Shown in pieces: positions 43,334 to 57,201 of a stretch of DNA of 64,000 nucleotides (within the stretch, counting starts at the first letter, position 1; each line of letters begins with the position of its first letter). The notes beneath the pieces were generated by a model, which had not been told where the DNA came from, did not search any database, and was given only the letters and a program-made list of their open reading frames with translations. This stretch comes from Flavobacterium sp. IB48 (GTDB taxonomy: Bacteria > Bacteroidota > Bacteroidia > Flavobacteriales > Flavobacteriaceae): contig NZ_JAEFCA010000001.1 of the NCBI RefSeq assembly GCF_016405855.1, forward strand, positions 519,316 through 583,315, given 5' to 3'. A program made the translations under genes and the position numbers.

Positions 43334-43367
43334 AAAAAATACCTTACCGATTAACGGTAAGGTATTT
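43334..43367. terminator. Hairpin in the gap between peptide 1 and the SusE-like gene
   Basis: AAATACCTTACCG / CGGTAAGGTATTT, 13-bp stem and 5-nt ATTAA loop, A-tract to the left (minus-strand U-run). A second stop signal after the sus operon or a 5' attenuator of the peptide unit. The 446-nt gap 43110-43555 holds no gene, only this hairpin, two palindromes, the block at 43130 and the terminator at 43503. Confidence 0.7.
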
Positions 43368-43376
43368 CTGAATCAA

Positions 43377-43395
43377 ACTATAACGTTATAGTGTT
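43377..43395. promoter_or_regulatory. LacI-type operator copy between peptide 1 and the SusE-like gene
   Basis: The first 16 nt, ACTATAACGTTATAGT, form a perfect palindrome and are followed by GTT, giving the same CGT..TAGTGTT half as the sites at 34782 and 49141. It is not directly in front of a starch gene but lies 268 nt ahead of peptide 1. Confidence 0.6.
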
Positions 43396-43502
43396 AATAA
43401 ATAACAATAACATTAAAAAAATAATAAAATAATTATCAGTATTTCATTTTTAACCATAAAATAATAAAAATAAAACGATTGACTGTTTTGAGAAAATTGC
43501 AT

Positions 43503-43537
43503 AAAAAAAGGGCTGTCTATCAAGACAGCCCTTTTGA
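43503..43537 (-). terminator. Terminator of the susC-susD-susE unit
   Basis: AAAGGGCTGTC / GACAGCCCTTT around TATCAA, preceded by an A-tract. Stem closely matches the one after the amylase at 31758. Confidence 0.88.
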
Positions 43538-43555
43538 AATATTGTGTTCGAAAAA

Positions 43556-44371
43556 TTAATCTAATGTGATCGTTTTAGCACCGTTATCGATTGTTAAAAC
43601 TCTTGGTCCCGTTGGTCCAGTATATTTAAAGTTACTGTCACCATCTCCAGCGTTTACTAATTCGTCATCAATAGTATAACCTAATCCAGAGTAGTAAGTA
43701 TAGTTATGACTTGCATCCCAGTTACCATTACTTGTAAAGTTATTTCCTAAGAATTCTCTAAATGCTTCTCCGCTTTTAAGAACAACAGTTACTCGGTAAA
43801 CATCTGTTTTACCAACTACTAGTGGGAACTCAGTTTCAGCATCACCATCCCAAGTCCATCCTCCAGGAGTTGCAGCACCCACTAACCAGTGAGAAGTTGC
43901 TAATGGTGTATGGTAAGGAGTTGCTTTAAAAGTATAAAAATTAGAATATTGTGCTTCTGCTCCAGTACCAACTGTAGCTTTGATACGAATATCAACACTG
44001 TTTTCTTCTTTCTCAATAAAGCCACCATTAACCAAAGCAGAGTTTAATTCAGCTACAGTTAACGCTTTATAACGCTCTGTTGTTGTAGTAACTGCAACAG
44101 GTGCAGCAAAGCTTGTACCTGCTTTTGCAATTTCGATAGTATAATTAACAACAGTAGCAGTACCGCTATATTTTGCATAATCCCAAATTACTGTAGTTGC
44201 AATTTCTTTTTCATTTTCTTTAGTAAGAACAATGTTAAAGTCATTTTGTGGGCTAAGTAAAACAGGTGTTGACTCTGGCGTAATTACTGGTCTTTCTTCT
44301 ACATCATCTGCATTACATGACACCGCTAATACACCAATGAATGCGATTAAAATTTTATATATATTTTTCAT
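43556..44371 (-). CDS. SusE-like outer-membrane starch-binding lipoprotein
   Basis: 271 residues; lipobox at the N-terminus (IGVLAVSC, Cys 19). A SusE-type Ig-like domain follows (VLLSPQNDFNIVLTKEN, TTVIWDYAKYSGTATVVNY), then a single CBM-like module near the end (SHWLVGAATPGGWTWDGDAE, ending TITLD) with aromatic residues suited to glucan binding. Shorter than the multi-module B. thetaiotaomicron SusE. Last gene of susC-susD-susE, 25 nt after susD. Holds starch chains at the surface. Confidence 0.88.
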   Translation of the reverse strand: MKNIYKILIAFIGVLAVSCNADDVEERPVITPESTPVLLSPQNDFNIVLTKENEKEIATTVIWDYAKYSGTATVVNYTIEIAKAGTSFAAPVAVTTTTERYKALTVAELNSALVNGGFIEKEENSVDIRIKATVGTGAEAQYSNFYTFKATPYHTPLATSHWLVGAATPGGWTWDGDAETEFPLVVGKTDVYRVTVVLKSGEAFREFLGNNFTSNGNWDASHNYTYYSGLGYTIDDELVNAGDGDSNFKYTGPTGPRVLTIDNGAKTITLD

Positions 44372-44396
44372 TTTATTTATTTTTTATAAGGGTTAG

Positions 44397-46004
44397 TTAG
44401 TATCCTGGATTTTGTTTTAAAGTTGGGTTTGCTTGAATAGCTCTTGACGGAATAGGCATCAAATCTCTATATGAATCTGTACCGCTACCATTTTTAATTC
44501 CGCCTTTCCATTGCCAAATTTTAGATGATCCTGTGAATTTACCAAAACGAATCAAATCTGTTCTTCTGTGACATTCCCAAAATAACTCACGACCTCTTTC
44601 ATCTAAAAGAAAATCTAATGTTAATTCAGAACTTGTAATAATACCAGCGCTTGCTCTTGCTCTAATTTTATTGATATATTCCAAAGCCGTAGTCATATTT
44701 CCTGTTGATGCTCCTCTAAGCGTAGCTTCAGCATACATTAAATATACATCTGATAATCTGTACATTGGAAAATCTGTATCTGGCATATCAGGTCTTTGTG
44801 CTTTAGAACCATCAGAATTTACATTTGTAAATTTTGTAACTGCATAACCATTAGTAAACACTCCGTAATCAGCTATATCCAAAGTCTGTCCGTCAGTAAA
44901 AAATGTTCCTCTTTTATCAGAAGCTGCATTTACGTCAGGAAATAAACTAACAAACTCTGGTCTTGTTCTGATACCAGACCAACCTCCATCCATTCCTTGA
45001 TCTGCACTAACCATTTTTCCTCCAATAGAAGCGTGTAAAATAAAACTCATACCTCCACCAATTGCTCTAATTGCATTTCCATCTCCAACAACAGGGAAAA
45101 TAACTTCATTTTGCGCTCCATTTCTATCATTATCTGCAGAAAATAAATAGCGGTAAGGAACATTAGCAAAAGTATATGCAGAACCTGTTACAATTTCGTT
45201 ACATATTGTAGCTACATCATTATATCTTTCTGTTCCTGTATAAACTTTAGAGTTTAAATAAATTTGTGCTAATAAAAATTTAGCTGCTGTTTTATCAACT
45301 CTACCATATTCATTAGATCCAGAAGCTGCTAAAGTAGCATCCATGTCTTTTAATTCTGACTCTACAAAAGCAAAAACTTCTGCTCTTGTTTTTTGTTCTG
45401 GAAAATAATACCCAACTGGATCTTTTTCAGTTGTAATAGGCACGTTTCCAAACAAATCCATTAAATTCACATACGAAAAAGCTCTTAAAAAACGTGCTTC
45501 TGCCCTTAAAGTAGTTACTTCTGCTTTTACTTTTGCATCAAAACCTCTTTCTTCAAGTTTTTCGTCTGTACTTTGTCTTAAAAATTCATTCGCAACACTA
45601 ATTTCATAAAAAGCTCTTGAAAAAATTCCGTACAAGAACTGATTACTTGGGCTCCATTTTTGTCCATTTATAGCTGGCAAACCATCATCACTCCAAGCAA
45701 CAATAGCTTCATCTGTTGGAAATTCCTGAGTAACAAACATCAACCTAAGGTAACTACTGAAATCTCCTCCAAGACCAGCAATATCTGCTTGACCATCACC
45801 ATCATTTCCTCCTACATATAAACCAGCATATAATTTTGCTAATACTTGTTTGTAAGATGTTGGATCTTTAAAAAAGTCATCAGAAAGAAACTCGTCATCA
45901 TCCTTTGGCGTTACATCTAAGTCGCTTGTACATGAAGCAAGTGTCATACTCACTCCCAAAATCAATAGGAGAAAGTAAGATATATATTTAAATGATATTT
46001 TCAT
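44397..46004 (-). CDS. susD: SusD/RagB-family starch-binding lipoprotein
   Basis: 535 residues with a lipobox (LGVSMTLASC) and the TPR-rich SusD fold: FLSDDFFKDPTSYKQVLAKL, LRAEARFLRAFSYVNLMDLFG, YLMYAEATLRG, DERGRELFWECHRRTDLIRF and the terminal PIPSRAIQANPTLKQNPGY. Caps the SusC channel at the cell surface and binds oligosaccharide. Lies 36 nt after susC. Confidence 0.96.
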   Translation of the reverse strand: MKISFKYISYFLLLILGVSMTLASCTSDLDVTPKDDDEFLSDDFFKDPTSYKQVLAKLYAGLYVGGNDGDGQADIAGLGGDFSSYLRLMFVTQEFPTDEAIVAWSDDGLPAINGQKWSPSNQFLYGIFSRAFYEISVANEFLRQSTDEKLEERGFDAKVKAEVTTLRAEARFLRAFSYVNLMDLFGNVPITTEKDPVGYYFPEQKTRAEVFAFVESELKDMDATLAASGSNEYGRVDKTAAKFLLAQIYLNSKVYTGTERYNDVATICNEIVTGSAYTFANVPYRYLFSADNDRNGAQNEVIFPVVGDGNAIRAIGGGMSFILHASIGGKMVSADQGMDGGWSGIRTRPEFVSLFPDVNAASDKRGTFFTDGQTLDIADYGVFTNGYAVTKFTNVNSDGSKAQRPDMPDTDFPMYRLSDVYLMYAEATLRGASTGNMTTALEYINKIRARASAGIITSSELTLDFLLDERGRELFWECHRRTDLIRFGKFTGSSKIWQWKGGIKNGSGTDSYRDLMPIPSRAIQANPTLKQNPGY

Positions 46005-46040
46005 TTTGTTTATTTTTTAAATTTAATTTTCAATGTACTA

Positions 46041-49022
46041 TTAGAAATTCGCATTTACTCCAAACAAGAATGTTCTCGCTCTTGGATAAACATTATTATC
46101 TATTCCGTTGAATTTTTCAGGATCTAAACCATTGTATTTTGTAAGTACAAAAACATTTTGAACTCCCGCTGTAAATCGTAATGAAGCTGCTTTTAGTAAT
46201 GATTTATCAAATGTATATCCTAATACAATGTTATCTAACTTAATAAAAGAAGCATCTTTTACGTAATAATTTGAGTAATTACGTTGAGTTCCATTTGAAT
46301 TACTTTCAGTTGTAAAACCTGTATTGTAATAATCTTTTGTAATATTTGCTAGATCAGAATCTCTTCTTAAACCTGCTTGTAAATATCCTTTATCAGAACT
46401 TACGTTATCAAAAATATAATTTCCTAAACTAGCTCTCCAGTTCATTGTAAAATCGAATTTTTTGTAATTCAAAGTAGAGTACAATCCAAAAGTATAATCT
46501 GCTGTTGGCTTATGATATTTATAACGGTCAGCATCTGTAATTACACCATCACCATTTCTATCTGCGTAAGCCCCTTGAATAGGTCTTTTGTTTGCATCGT
46601 ATAATTGCTCAAATACAAAGAATGAATTTGGAGCATAACCTTCAGAGTGAATTAACACTTGGTTACCAGTACCTCCGGCAATTACATCTCCGGTGATATA
46701 TCCCTGAAATCCTGGAGCTGTTACCCCTAAGTCAGAAATTTTTTGATCAATGTAAGTTACGTTGGCAGCAACATTCCATGTTAATTTATCATTTTTAATA
46801 ATATCCGATTGAAGGCTAAATTCAACCCCTTTAGTTCTAACGCTTCCAATGTTGCTATATCCTTGGTTACGAATGTTTGCTCCATCTGGAACTGGGATAT
46901 CTGCTAATAAATCACTAGATTTTTTATCAAAATAGTTAATAGAACCTGTCAATCTTTCTTTAAAGAAACCAAAATCAACACCAATGTTCATCTCAGCCAA
47001 ATCTTCCCATTTAATATTCTCATTGTATCCTTCTGGTCTTGCTGCTTTGTAAATAACACCATCAAATAGATACTGCGTATTAATCGTTCCAAAAGTTACC
47101 CTTCTTAAGAAATCATATGCAGGTGGAATATCTTGCTGACCAGTAGTTCCGTATCCAACTCTTAATTTTAAACTAGATAATGTTTCATTATCTTTTAAGA
47201 ATGACTCTTCAGCTACATTCCATGCAAAAGCACCTCCGGCGAAGTTACCCCATCTATTTTCTTTAGAGAAACGTGAAGTCCCATCTCTTCTGTAATTAAC
47301 AGTTAATAAATATCTACTGTCATATCCTAAATTCACACGCCCAAAATACGATTGCAAATTGATGTCTGGATCAGTTGTAACGTCTGCTGGTGGATTTGGT
47401 TGTTTGATATCTCCAGAATTAAATCCTTCTCTCTGGAATAACTGATAGTTATAACCAGCTGTTGCATCAATTTTAAACTTACCGATATCTTTAGTATAGT
47501 TAAAGTATGTGTTTAAGTTTTTGTTCTGACGATTATCTGTATAGTGAGTATAACCTCCTAAGTTTACCCAATTACCTTTATCAAATGAATTAGGCTGATA
47601 TCCTAAAATACTTTCAGTACTTATTGCATTGTACCCATCACTGTCAAATTTATCGATACCTGCTTCGGCAACGATTCTTAAATCTTCGAAGAAATGAAAT
47701 TTATAATCTAATCTAATATTACCCCATTTTCTTGTAGAAGTTGCTCTTCTATCTTCTTGATTTAATCTTGCCACAGGGTTTCTTGCTGGCAATAACGGTA
47801 CATTTCCATTTCCTTCCAACCACTCGAAGTATCCTCCGTAACGAGAACCTGCTTGATAAACTGGTTGTGTTGGATCAAATATGATTGCACTACTAATTAC
47901 TGCTCCTTCATTTTGGAATTGATTTTTTCCAAAAGCTAAATTTCCTGTAATATCTATTTTTAAATGATTATCAAATAAAACTGGATTTAACGATAACGAT
48001 GTCGTAGTTCTCTCAAAAGAAGTATTTCTTAAAATTCCAGGATTATCAACATTTCCAACAGATAAACGTGCTGGTAATTTATTGAATAAAGAACCGCTTA
48101 CAGATATATTATTGTTGGTTGTAAGAGCAGTATGAAAAATTTCATCTTGCCAATTTGTGTTTGCTGTACCCAATAAAGCTTTTTGAGCTGAAGTACCATT
48201 TGCATTTACAATAGCACGATATTCATCTGCACTCATCACATCAACAGTGTTAGCAACAGTATTGATACCAACTTGAGAGCTAAAGTTTACTTTTACGCCA
48301 CCTTTAGTTCCTTTTTTAGTAGTAATTACGATTACACCATTTGCGGCACGAGAACCGTAAATTGCTGCTGCAGATGCATCTTTCAAAACAGTAAATGATT
48401 CGATATCACTAGGATCTATTGTAGACAATATACTAGTTGCTCCACTAGGAACTGCATTACTCATTGGAAGTCCATCAATTACAATTAATGGCTCATTAGA
48501 AGCACTTAATGAAGATCCTCCACGAATTCTAATATCAGCTTTTGCTCCAGGAGCTCCACCCCCAACTACATTAACACCAGCTATACGTCCGCTGATTAAT
48601 GATTCTGGAGTTACGTTAATCCCTTTATTAAAATCTTTTGCTGCAATTTGCGAAACAGATCCTGTTGCATCTTTTTTCTTCACAGTACCGTAACCAACTT
48701 GCACCACAACTTCTTTAAGCTGATTTGTATCTTCTTCTAAAGAAATGTTAAGCGTTTTTTGGCCATTGTACTCAATTGTTTCTGTCTTGTATCCAATAAA
48801 AGAAACAACGATTTTGTTACCGTTTTTAACATTTGACAGCTGGTAATTTCCATCAAATCCAGTTGATGCACCATTTGGAGCACCTTGTACATTTACATTT
48901 ACTCCTGGGATTGGCTGACCAGTTGTTTTGTCAACAACAGTCCCTTTTAAAGTGTTCTGAGCCAACACTGTAAAAGGCAACAATAGGAATAAAAATAACA
49001 ACTTTTTGTAAATTGTTTTCAT
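46041..49022 (-). CDS. susC: SusC/RagA-family TonB-dependent outer-membrane transporter
   Basis: 993 residues. Signal peptide (LLFLFLLLPFTVLAQ), a carboxypeptidase-like regulatory domain (about 24-105, GVNVNVQGAPNGASTGFDGN), plug with the SusC box VVVQVGYGTVKKKDATGSVS, then VLKDASAAAIYGSRAANGVI, and a 22-strand barrel ending FLFGVNANF. Imports starch-derived oligosaccharides using TonB energy. First gene of the susC-susD-susE operon. A minus-strand -7 element and a LacI-type operator lie upstream. Confidence 0.97.
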   Translation of the reverse strand: MKTIYKKLLFLFLLLPFTVLAQNTLKGTVVDKTTGQPIPGVNVNVQGAPNGASTGFDGNYQLSNVKNGNKIVVSFIGYKTETIEYNGQKTLNISLEEDTNQLKEVVVQVGYGTVKKKDATGSVSQIAAKDFNKGINVTPESLISGRIAGVNVVGGGAPGAKADIRIRGGSSLSASNEPLIVIDGLPMSNAVPSGATSILSTIDPSDIESFTVLKDASAAAIYGSRAANGVIVITTKKGTKGGVKVNFSSQVGINTVANTVDVMSADEYRAIVNANGTSAQKALLGTANTNWQDEIFHTALTTNNNISVSGSLFNKLPARLSVGNVDNPGILRNTSFERTTTSLSLNPVLFDNHLKIDITGNLAFGKNQFQNEGAVISSAIIFDPTQPVYQAGSRYGGYFEWLEGNGNVPLLPARNPVARLNQEDRRATSTRKWGNIRLDYKFHFFEDLRIVAEAGIDKFDSDGYNAISTESILGYQPNSFDKGNWVNLGGYTHYTDNRQNKNLNTYFNYTKDIGKFKIDATAGYNYQLFQREGFNSGDIKQPNPPADVTTDPDINLQSYFGRVNLGYDSRYLLTVNYRRDGTSRFSKENRWGNFAGGAFAWNVAEESFLKDNETLSSLKLRVGYGTTGQQDIPPAYDFLRRVTFGTINTQYLFDGVIYKAARPEGYNENIKWEDLAEMNIGVDFGFFKERLTGSINYFDKKSSDLLADIPVPDGANIRNQGYSNIGSVRTKGVEFSLQSDIIKNDKLTWNVAANVTYIDQKISDLGVTAPGFQGYITGDVIAGGTGNQVLIHSEGYAPNSFFVFEQLYDANKRPIQGAYADRNGDGVITDADRYKYHKPTADYTFGLYSTLNYKKFDFTMNWRASLGNYIFDNVSSDKGYLQAGLRRDSDLANITKDYYNTGFTTESNSNGTQRNYSNYYVKDASFIKLDNIVLGYTFDKSLLKAASLRFTAGVQNVFVLTKYNGLDPEKFNGIDNNVYPRARTFLFGVNANF

Positions 49023-49088
49023 ACTTTTTGTTTAAATTAGTTTTGAGTTTTTGAATGTTAGTTAAGTTTTTAATTTTACTTCGAATTT

Positions 49089-49119
49089 CAAAATTATGAA
49101 TTTATTAACATGCTCGACA
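49089..49119 (-). promoter_or_regulatory. Candidate susC promoter
   Basis: On the minus strand, TAATTTTG (49089-49096) fits TAnnTTTG. The -33 region 19 nt upstream (49116-49119) reads TGTC, a weak match. A start near 49083 would give a leader of about 60 nt. The operator at 49141 lies upstream of -33. Confidence 0.45.
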
Positions 49120-49140
49120 GGAGGCTATTTTTATTGCTTT

Positions 49141-49159
49141 ACGAAAACGTGGTAGTGTT
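49141..49159. promoter_or_regulatory. LacI-type operator upstream of susC
   Basis: ACGAAAACGTGGTAGTGTT, 119 nt before the susC ATG and 100 nt before the divergent regulator gene. It matches the amylase-side site (34782) at 16 of 19 positions. Upstream location relative to the promoter suggests activation rather than blockage. Confidence 0.65.
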
Positions 49160-49258
49160 GAAAACTTTCTATTTTTTGTAATCTTTTAGCGTTAAAATTG
49201 CAAATACCAAAAATATTATACACCTTTATTACTAATTAGATTTTTTTCAACTAACCTC

Positions 49259-50290
49259 ATGAAACGTAAAATAACCCTCAAACAGATTGCAAAGGAGCTT
49301 GACGTGTCTATCTCAACTGTCTCAAAATCACTAAGAAACAGTCTCGAAATTGGAGAAGAAACACGACTGAAAGTGCAGGCTTTTGCGAAGTTTTACAACT
49401 ACAAACCAAACAATATTGCTCTGAGTTTAAAAAACCGAAAAACAAAGAGTATCGGGATTATTATTCCAGAAATTGTACACTACTTTTTCTCAACTGTTAT
49501 CAATGGTGTAGAGCAGGTTGCAAACGAACACGGATACAGTGTAGTAATCTGTGTATCAGATGATTCTTTTGACAAAGAAGTTCTAAACATGGAAATGTTA
49601 GCCAACGGAAGTATCGATGGTTTTATCATGTCTCTTTCTAAAGAAACACAGTTTAAAGGAGACTTCCATCATATCACCGAAGTTATCAATCAAGGGATGC
49701 CTGTAGTAATGTTTGATCGTGTTACTAATGATATTTTATGCGATAAAGTAATTATTGATGATAAATCTGCTGCTTATGAAGCAGTTCAAAGCTTAATCGA
49801 CAATGGCCGCAAAAAGATTGCTCTAGTTACTACAGTCGATTATGTAAGCGTTGGAAAATTGAGAACCGATGGCTACGAAAAAGCTTTATTAGATAATGGA
49901 TTACCCTTTAATGAAGACCTGATCATCAAAATTGAAGATGTAGAAACTTGCGAAATAACTATCAGTCAGCTTTTGCACGAAAGAGCTTTTGATGCTGTTT
50001 TTGCTGTAAACGAGCTTTTTGCCGTAACAATTATAAAAACGGCTAATAAAATGGGGCTTAAAGTTCCTGAAGATTTAGCAGTAATTGCATTTACTGACGG
50101 AATTATTTCAAAATATTCTACTCCAACAATTACAACCGTTAGTCAAAGTGGTGAAAAAATGGGCAACAAAGCAGCTAAAATGCTTATCGAAAGACTTGAG
50201 GCCGAAGAAGATGACGACGAAGAACATACTGAAAACTATACCACAGAAGTCATAGAAACTCATTTAATAAAAAGAGAATCTACTGACTAA
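49259..50290 (+). CDS. LacI/GalR-family transcriptional regulator of the starch locus
   Basis: 343 residues. HTH at 5-26 (TLKQIAKELDVSISTVSKSL) with the hinge helix NNIALSLKNRKTKSIGII, then a periplasmic-binding-protein-like sensor: VVMFDRVTND, DGYEKALLDNGL, FAVNELFAVTIIKTANKMG and AFTDGIISKYSTPTITTVSQ. The divergent position next to susC and the repeated operator make it the likely regulator of the starch genes, sensing maltose or an oligosaccharide (inferred). An acidic stretch EAEEDDDEEH near the C-terminus is unusual. Confidence 0.93.
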   Translation: MKRKITLKQIAKELDVSISTVSKSLRNSLEIGEETRLKVQAFAKFYNYKPNNIALSLKNRKTKSIGIIIPEIVHYFFSTVINGVEQVANEHGYSVVICVSDDSFDKEVLNMEMLANGSIDGFIMSLSKETQFKGDFHHITEVINQGMPVVMFDRVTNDILCDKVIIDDKSAAYEAVQSLIDNGRKKIALVTTVDYVSVGKLRTDGYEKALLDNGLPFNEDLIIKIEDVETCEITISQLLHERAFDAVFAVNELFAVTIIKTANKMGLKVPEDLAVIAFTDGIISKYSTPTITTVSQSGEKMGNKAAKMLIERLEAEEDDDEEHTENYTTEVIETHLIKRESTD

Positions 50291-50312
50291 AAAACTTAAA
50301 ATCAACACTTTC

Positions 50313-50345
50313 TAAAGCCATAAAAAATATTTATGGCTTTTTTAT
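50313..50345 (+). terminator. Terminator of the LacI-family gene
   Basis: AAAGCCATAAA / TTATGGCTTT with loop AAATAT and trailing T-run. Confidence 0.85.
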
Positions 50346-50464
50346 TAGCATAAATAAAAAAATAATTTATAATTTTACGCCCATCAAGGCTTTTAGTTTT
50401 ACTTCGAAAAGAACAAAGTTTTGATAAGCAAGGCGCTTATCGTATAATTTTTCAAATTACGATA

Positions 50465-51820
50465 ATGGAAAAGCGTAAATTAAGTTTCTGGGAAATCTGG
50501 AATATGAGTTTCGGTTTCTTAGGAATCCAAATGGGGTTTGCACTTCAAAATGCAAATGCCAGCAGAATTCTTCAAATTTTTGGTGCCGACGTACATGAAC
50601 TTTCGTGGTTCTGGATTATTGCTCCTCTTATGGGATTAATAGTACAGCCCATCATTGGTCATTACAGCGACAAAACTTGGGGAAAATTCGGCAGACGAAA
50701 ACCTTTCTTTTTAGTGGGAGCCGTTTTAGCTTCGGTAGGATTAATTCTAATGCCACAAGCTAATATTTTCATTTCTGTACTTCCTGCTTTATGGGTTGGC
50801 GCTGGAATGTTAATGATAATGGATGCCTCTTTCAACATTGCCATGGAGCCTTTTCGTGCACTTGTTGGAGATAATTTAAGAACAGATCAGCGTACTGCAG
50901 GATTTAGTATTCAAACCTCATTAATTGGTTTTGGAGCCGTGATTGGTTCAGCACTTCCATACATTTTAACGAAATATTTTGGTGTACCAAACAGCACTGT
51001 TCCGGGAAGTGTTCCATTGAATTTGACTTTGTCGTTTATCATTGGTGCAGCGGTTTTAATTGGTTCAATCTTAGTGACCTTATTCACAACCAAAGAATAT
51101 TCACCAGAAGAACTGGCAAAATTTGAAGATCCTCAAAATGAAGTGATTGTTGATTCTGAGGAAAAATCAAAAATTACAGACATCTTTACTGATTTTGCAA
51201 AAATGCCAGTAACAATGCGTCAGCTTAGCTGGGTGCAATTTTTCTCTTGGTTCGGATTATTTGGAATGTGGGTTTTTACAACTCCAGCAATTGCACATCA
51301 TATTTACGGTTTGCCATTAGAAGATACTTCAAGCCAGCAATATCAAGATGCTGGAGACTGGGTCGGAATTCTATTTGGTGTTTACAACTTAGTTTCTGCC
51401 ATTGTTGCTTTATTTTTCTTACCATACATCGCTAAAAAAATCGGTCGAAAAGCAACACATTCACTTTCATTAATCATTGGGGGAATTGGTTTAATCTCAA
51501 TTTATTTCATGCCAAATGAAGACTGGGTTGTATTGCCAATGATTTTAATTGGAGTTGCCTGGGCAAGTATTTTGGCTATGCCATATGCAATTCTTGCAGG
51601 ATCTATCACACCTAAAAAAATGGGAGTTTACATGGGAATCTTCAACTTCTTTGTTGTTATTCCGCAAATTGTAAATGCATTAATTGGTGGCCCAATCGTC
51701 AAATATCTTTACAACGGAGATGCCATTTATGCTTTAGTTACAAGCGGGGTAAGTTTCCTAATCGCTGCAGCTTTAGTTTTTAAAGTAAAAGACGTAGACG
51801 ACGTTTCTCAAAAATCATAA
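50465..51820 (+). CDS. MFS sugar (maltose-type) transporter
   Basis: 451 residues, 12 helices; resembles the SLC45/GPH-like maltose permeases of Bacteroidota. Features: FLGIQMGFALQNANASRILQ, IIGHYSDKTWGKFGRRKPFF (motif A), DASFNIAMEPFRALVGDNL and MPYAILAGSITPKKMGVYMG. Imports maltose or maltodextrin to the cytosolic phosphorylase encoded two genes on. The gap upstream contains a hairpin GATAAGC / GCTTATC (near 50422-50440). Confidence 0.92.
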   Translation: MEKRKLSFWEIWNMSFGFLGIQMGFALQNANASRILQIFGADVHELSWFWIIAPLMGLIVQPIIGHYSDKTWGKFGRRKPFFLVGAVLASVGLILMPQANIFISVLPALWVGAGMLMIMDASFNIAMEPFRALVGDNLRTDQRTAGFSIQTSLIGFGAVIGSALPYILTKYFGVPNSTVPGSVPLNLTLSFIIGAAVLIGSILVTLFTTKEYSPEELAKFEDPQNEVIVDSEEKSKITDIFTDFAKMPVTMRQLSWVQFFSWFGLFGMWVFTTPAIAHHIYGLPLEDTSSQQYQDAGDWVGILFGVYNLVSAIVALFFLPYIAKKIGRKATHSLSLIIGGIGLISIYFMPNEDWVVLPMILIGVAWASILAMPYAILAGSITPKKMGVYMGIFNFFVVIPQIVNALIGGPIVKYLYNGDAIYALVTSGVSFLIAAALVFKVKDVDDVSQKS

Positions 51821-51843
51821 TTAAGAATAATTTTTTCACTAAA

Positions 51844-52497
51844 ATGAATAAAAAAGCATTTATATTCGACTTGGACGGTGTAATCGTTGACACCGCTAAA
51901 TATCACTTTTTGGCGTGGCAAAAAATCGCTCAGTCATTAAATATAAATTTTACGCATGAAGACAATGAACTTTTAAAAGGTGTTAGCCGAGTTCGTTCGT
52001 TGGATATTATACTTGGGTTAGGCAATGTTCAAGCTTCTCAGGAAGACAAAGACAAATGGCTAGTTCAAAAAAACGAAGATTATTTATCTTATTTAGTTCA
52101 CATGGATGAAAGTGAGGTTCTTCCAGGAGTTTTAAAAATTCTACAACTATTAAAAGAGAAAAATCAAGGAATTGCATTGGGCTCTGCTAGCAAAAATGCA
52201 AGACCAATTTTAGAAAAAACTGGAGTTCTATCTTACTTCGATGTTATTGTTGACGGAAATGACGTTACCAATGCAAAACCAGATCCAGAAGTATTCTTAA
52301 AAGCGGCTCAATTATTACATATTGATCCCAAAAATTCAATTGTATTTGAAGATTCTGTTGCCGGAATTCAAGCGGCAAATATTGCAGAAATGGTAAGTGT
52401 TGGAATTGGTGAGGAAACAATTTTACATGAAGCTGATCATATTTTTAAAGATTTTACCCAAATCACAACAAGCTTTATTGAAGAGCTAATTGGATAA
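51844..52497 (+). CDS. pgmB: Beta-phosphoglucomutase
   Basis: 217 residues, HAD fold. Nucleophile motif FIFDLDGVIVDTAKYHFLAW (DxD at 9 and 11), cap region LKGVSRVRSLDIIL, then ALGSASKNARPIL, DGNDVTNAKPDPEVFLKAA and VFEDSVAGIQAA. Converts beta-glucose-1-phosphate from the GH65 phosphorylase to glucose-6-phosphate. 23 nt after the transporter; same operon. Confidence 0.96.
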   Translation: MNKKAFIFDLDGVIVDTAKYHFLAWQKIAQSLNINFTHEDNELLKGVSRVRSLDIILGLGNVQASQEDKDKWLVQKNEDYLSYLVHMDESEVLPGVLKILQLLKEKNQGIALGSASKNARPILEKTGVLSYFDVIVDGNDVTNAKPDPEVFLKAAQLLHIDPKNSIVFEDSVAGIQAANIAEMVSVGIGEETILHEADHIFKDFTQITTSFIEELIG

Positions 52498-52630
52498 TTA
52501 GAAAATGTGTCAATGAGATAATGATCTCACTGACAGATATTCTAATACCTCAATTACTCAAATGAATGTAAAAAAGTTAATAAGAACCAAGGCAATTATC
52601 TAATTCCCTTAATTGCCGTATTTTCTAATT
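52498..52630. repeat. Nested palindromic intergenic element before the GH65 gene
   Basis: Outer arms AATTAGAAAAT (about 52496-52506) and ATTTTCTAATT (about 52619-52629). Inside are GTCAATGAGAT / ATCTCACTGAC (52509-52534) and GGCAATT / AATTGCC (near 52592-52618). Same architecture as the elements at 1677 and 29609 but with different words. Confidence 0.7.
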
Positions 52631-52640
52631 TAAAGAAAAA

Positions 52641-57088
<4,448 letters not shown>

Positions 57089-57093
57089 TTTTT

Positions 57094-57135
57094 TAAAAGA
57101 CAAGTAATTTCCCCCATAGATTACTTGTCTTTTTA
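57094..57135 (+). terminator. Terminator after susB
   Basis: AAAAGACAAGTAAT / ATTACTTGTCTTTT with an 11-nt loop and trailing T-run. It closes the transporter-to-susB unit. Confidence 0.85.
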
Positions 57136-57201
57136 CTATAAATTCAAATTAAGAAATTAAATTTGAGGTAACTATTTTCTTCATCTCTAGATAAATTTAA
57201 T

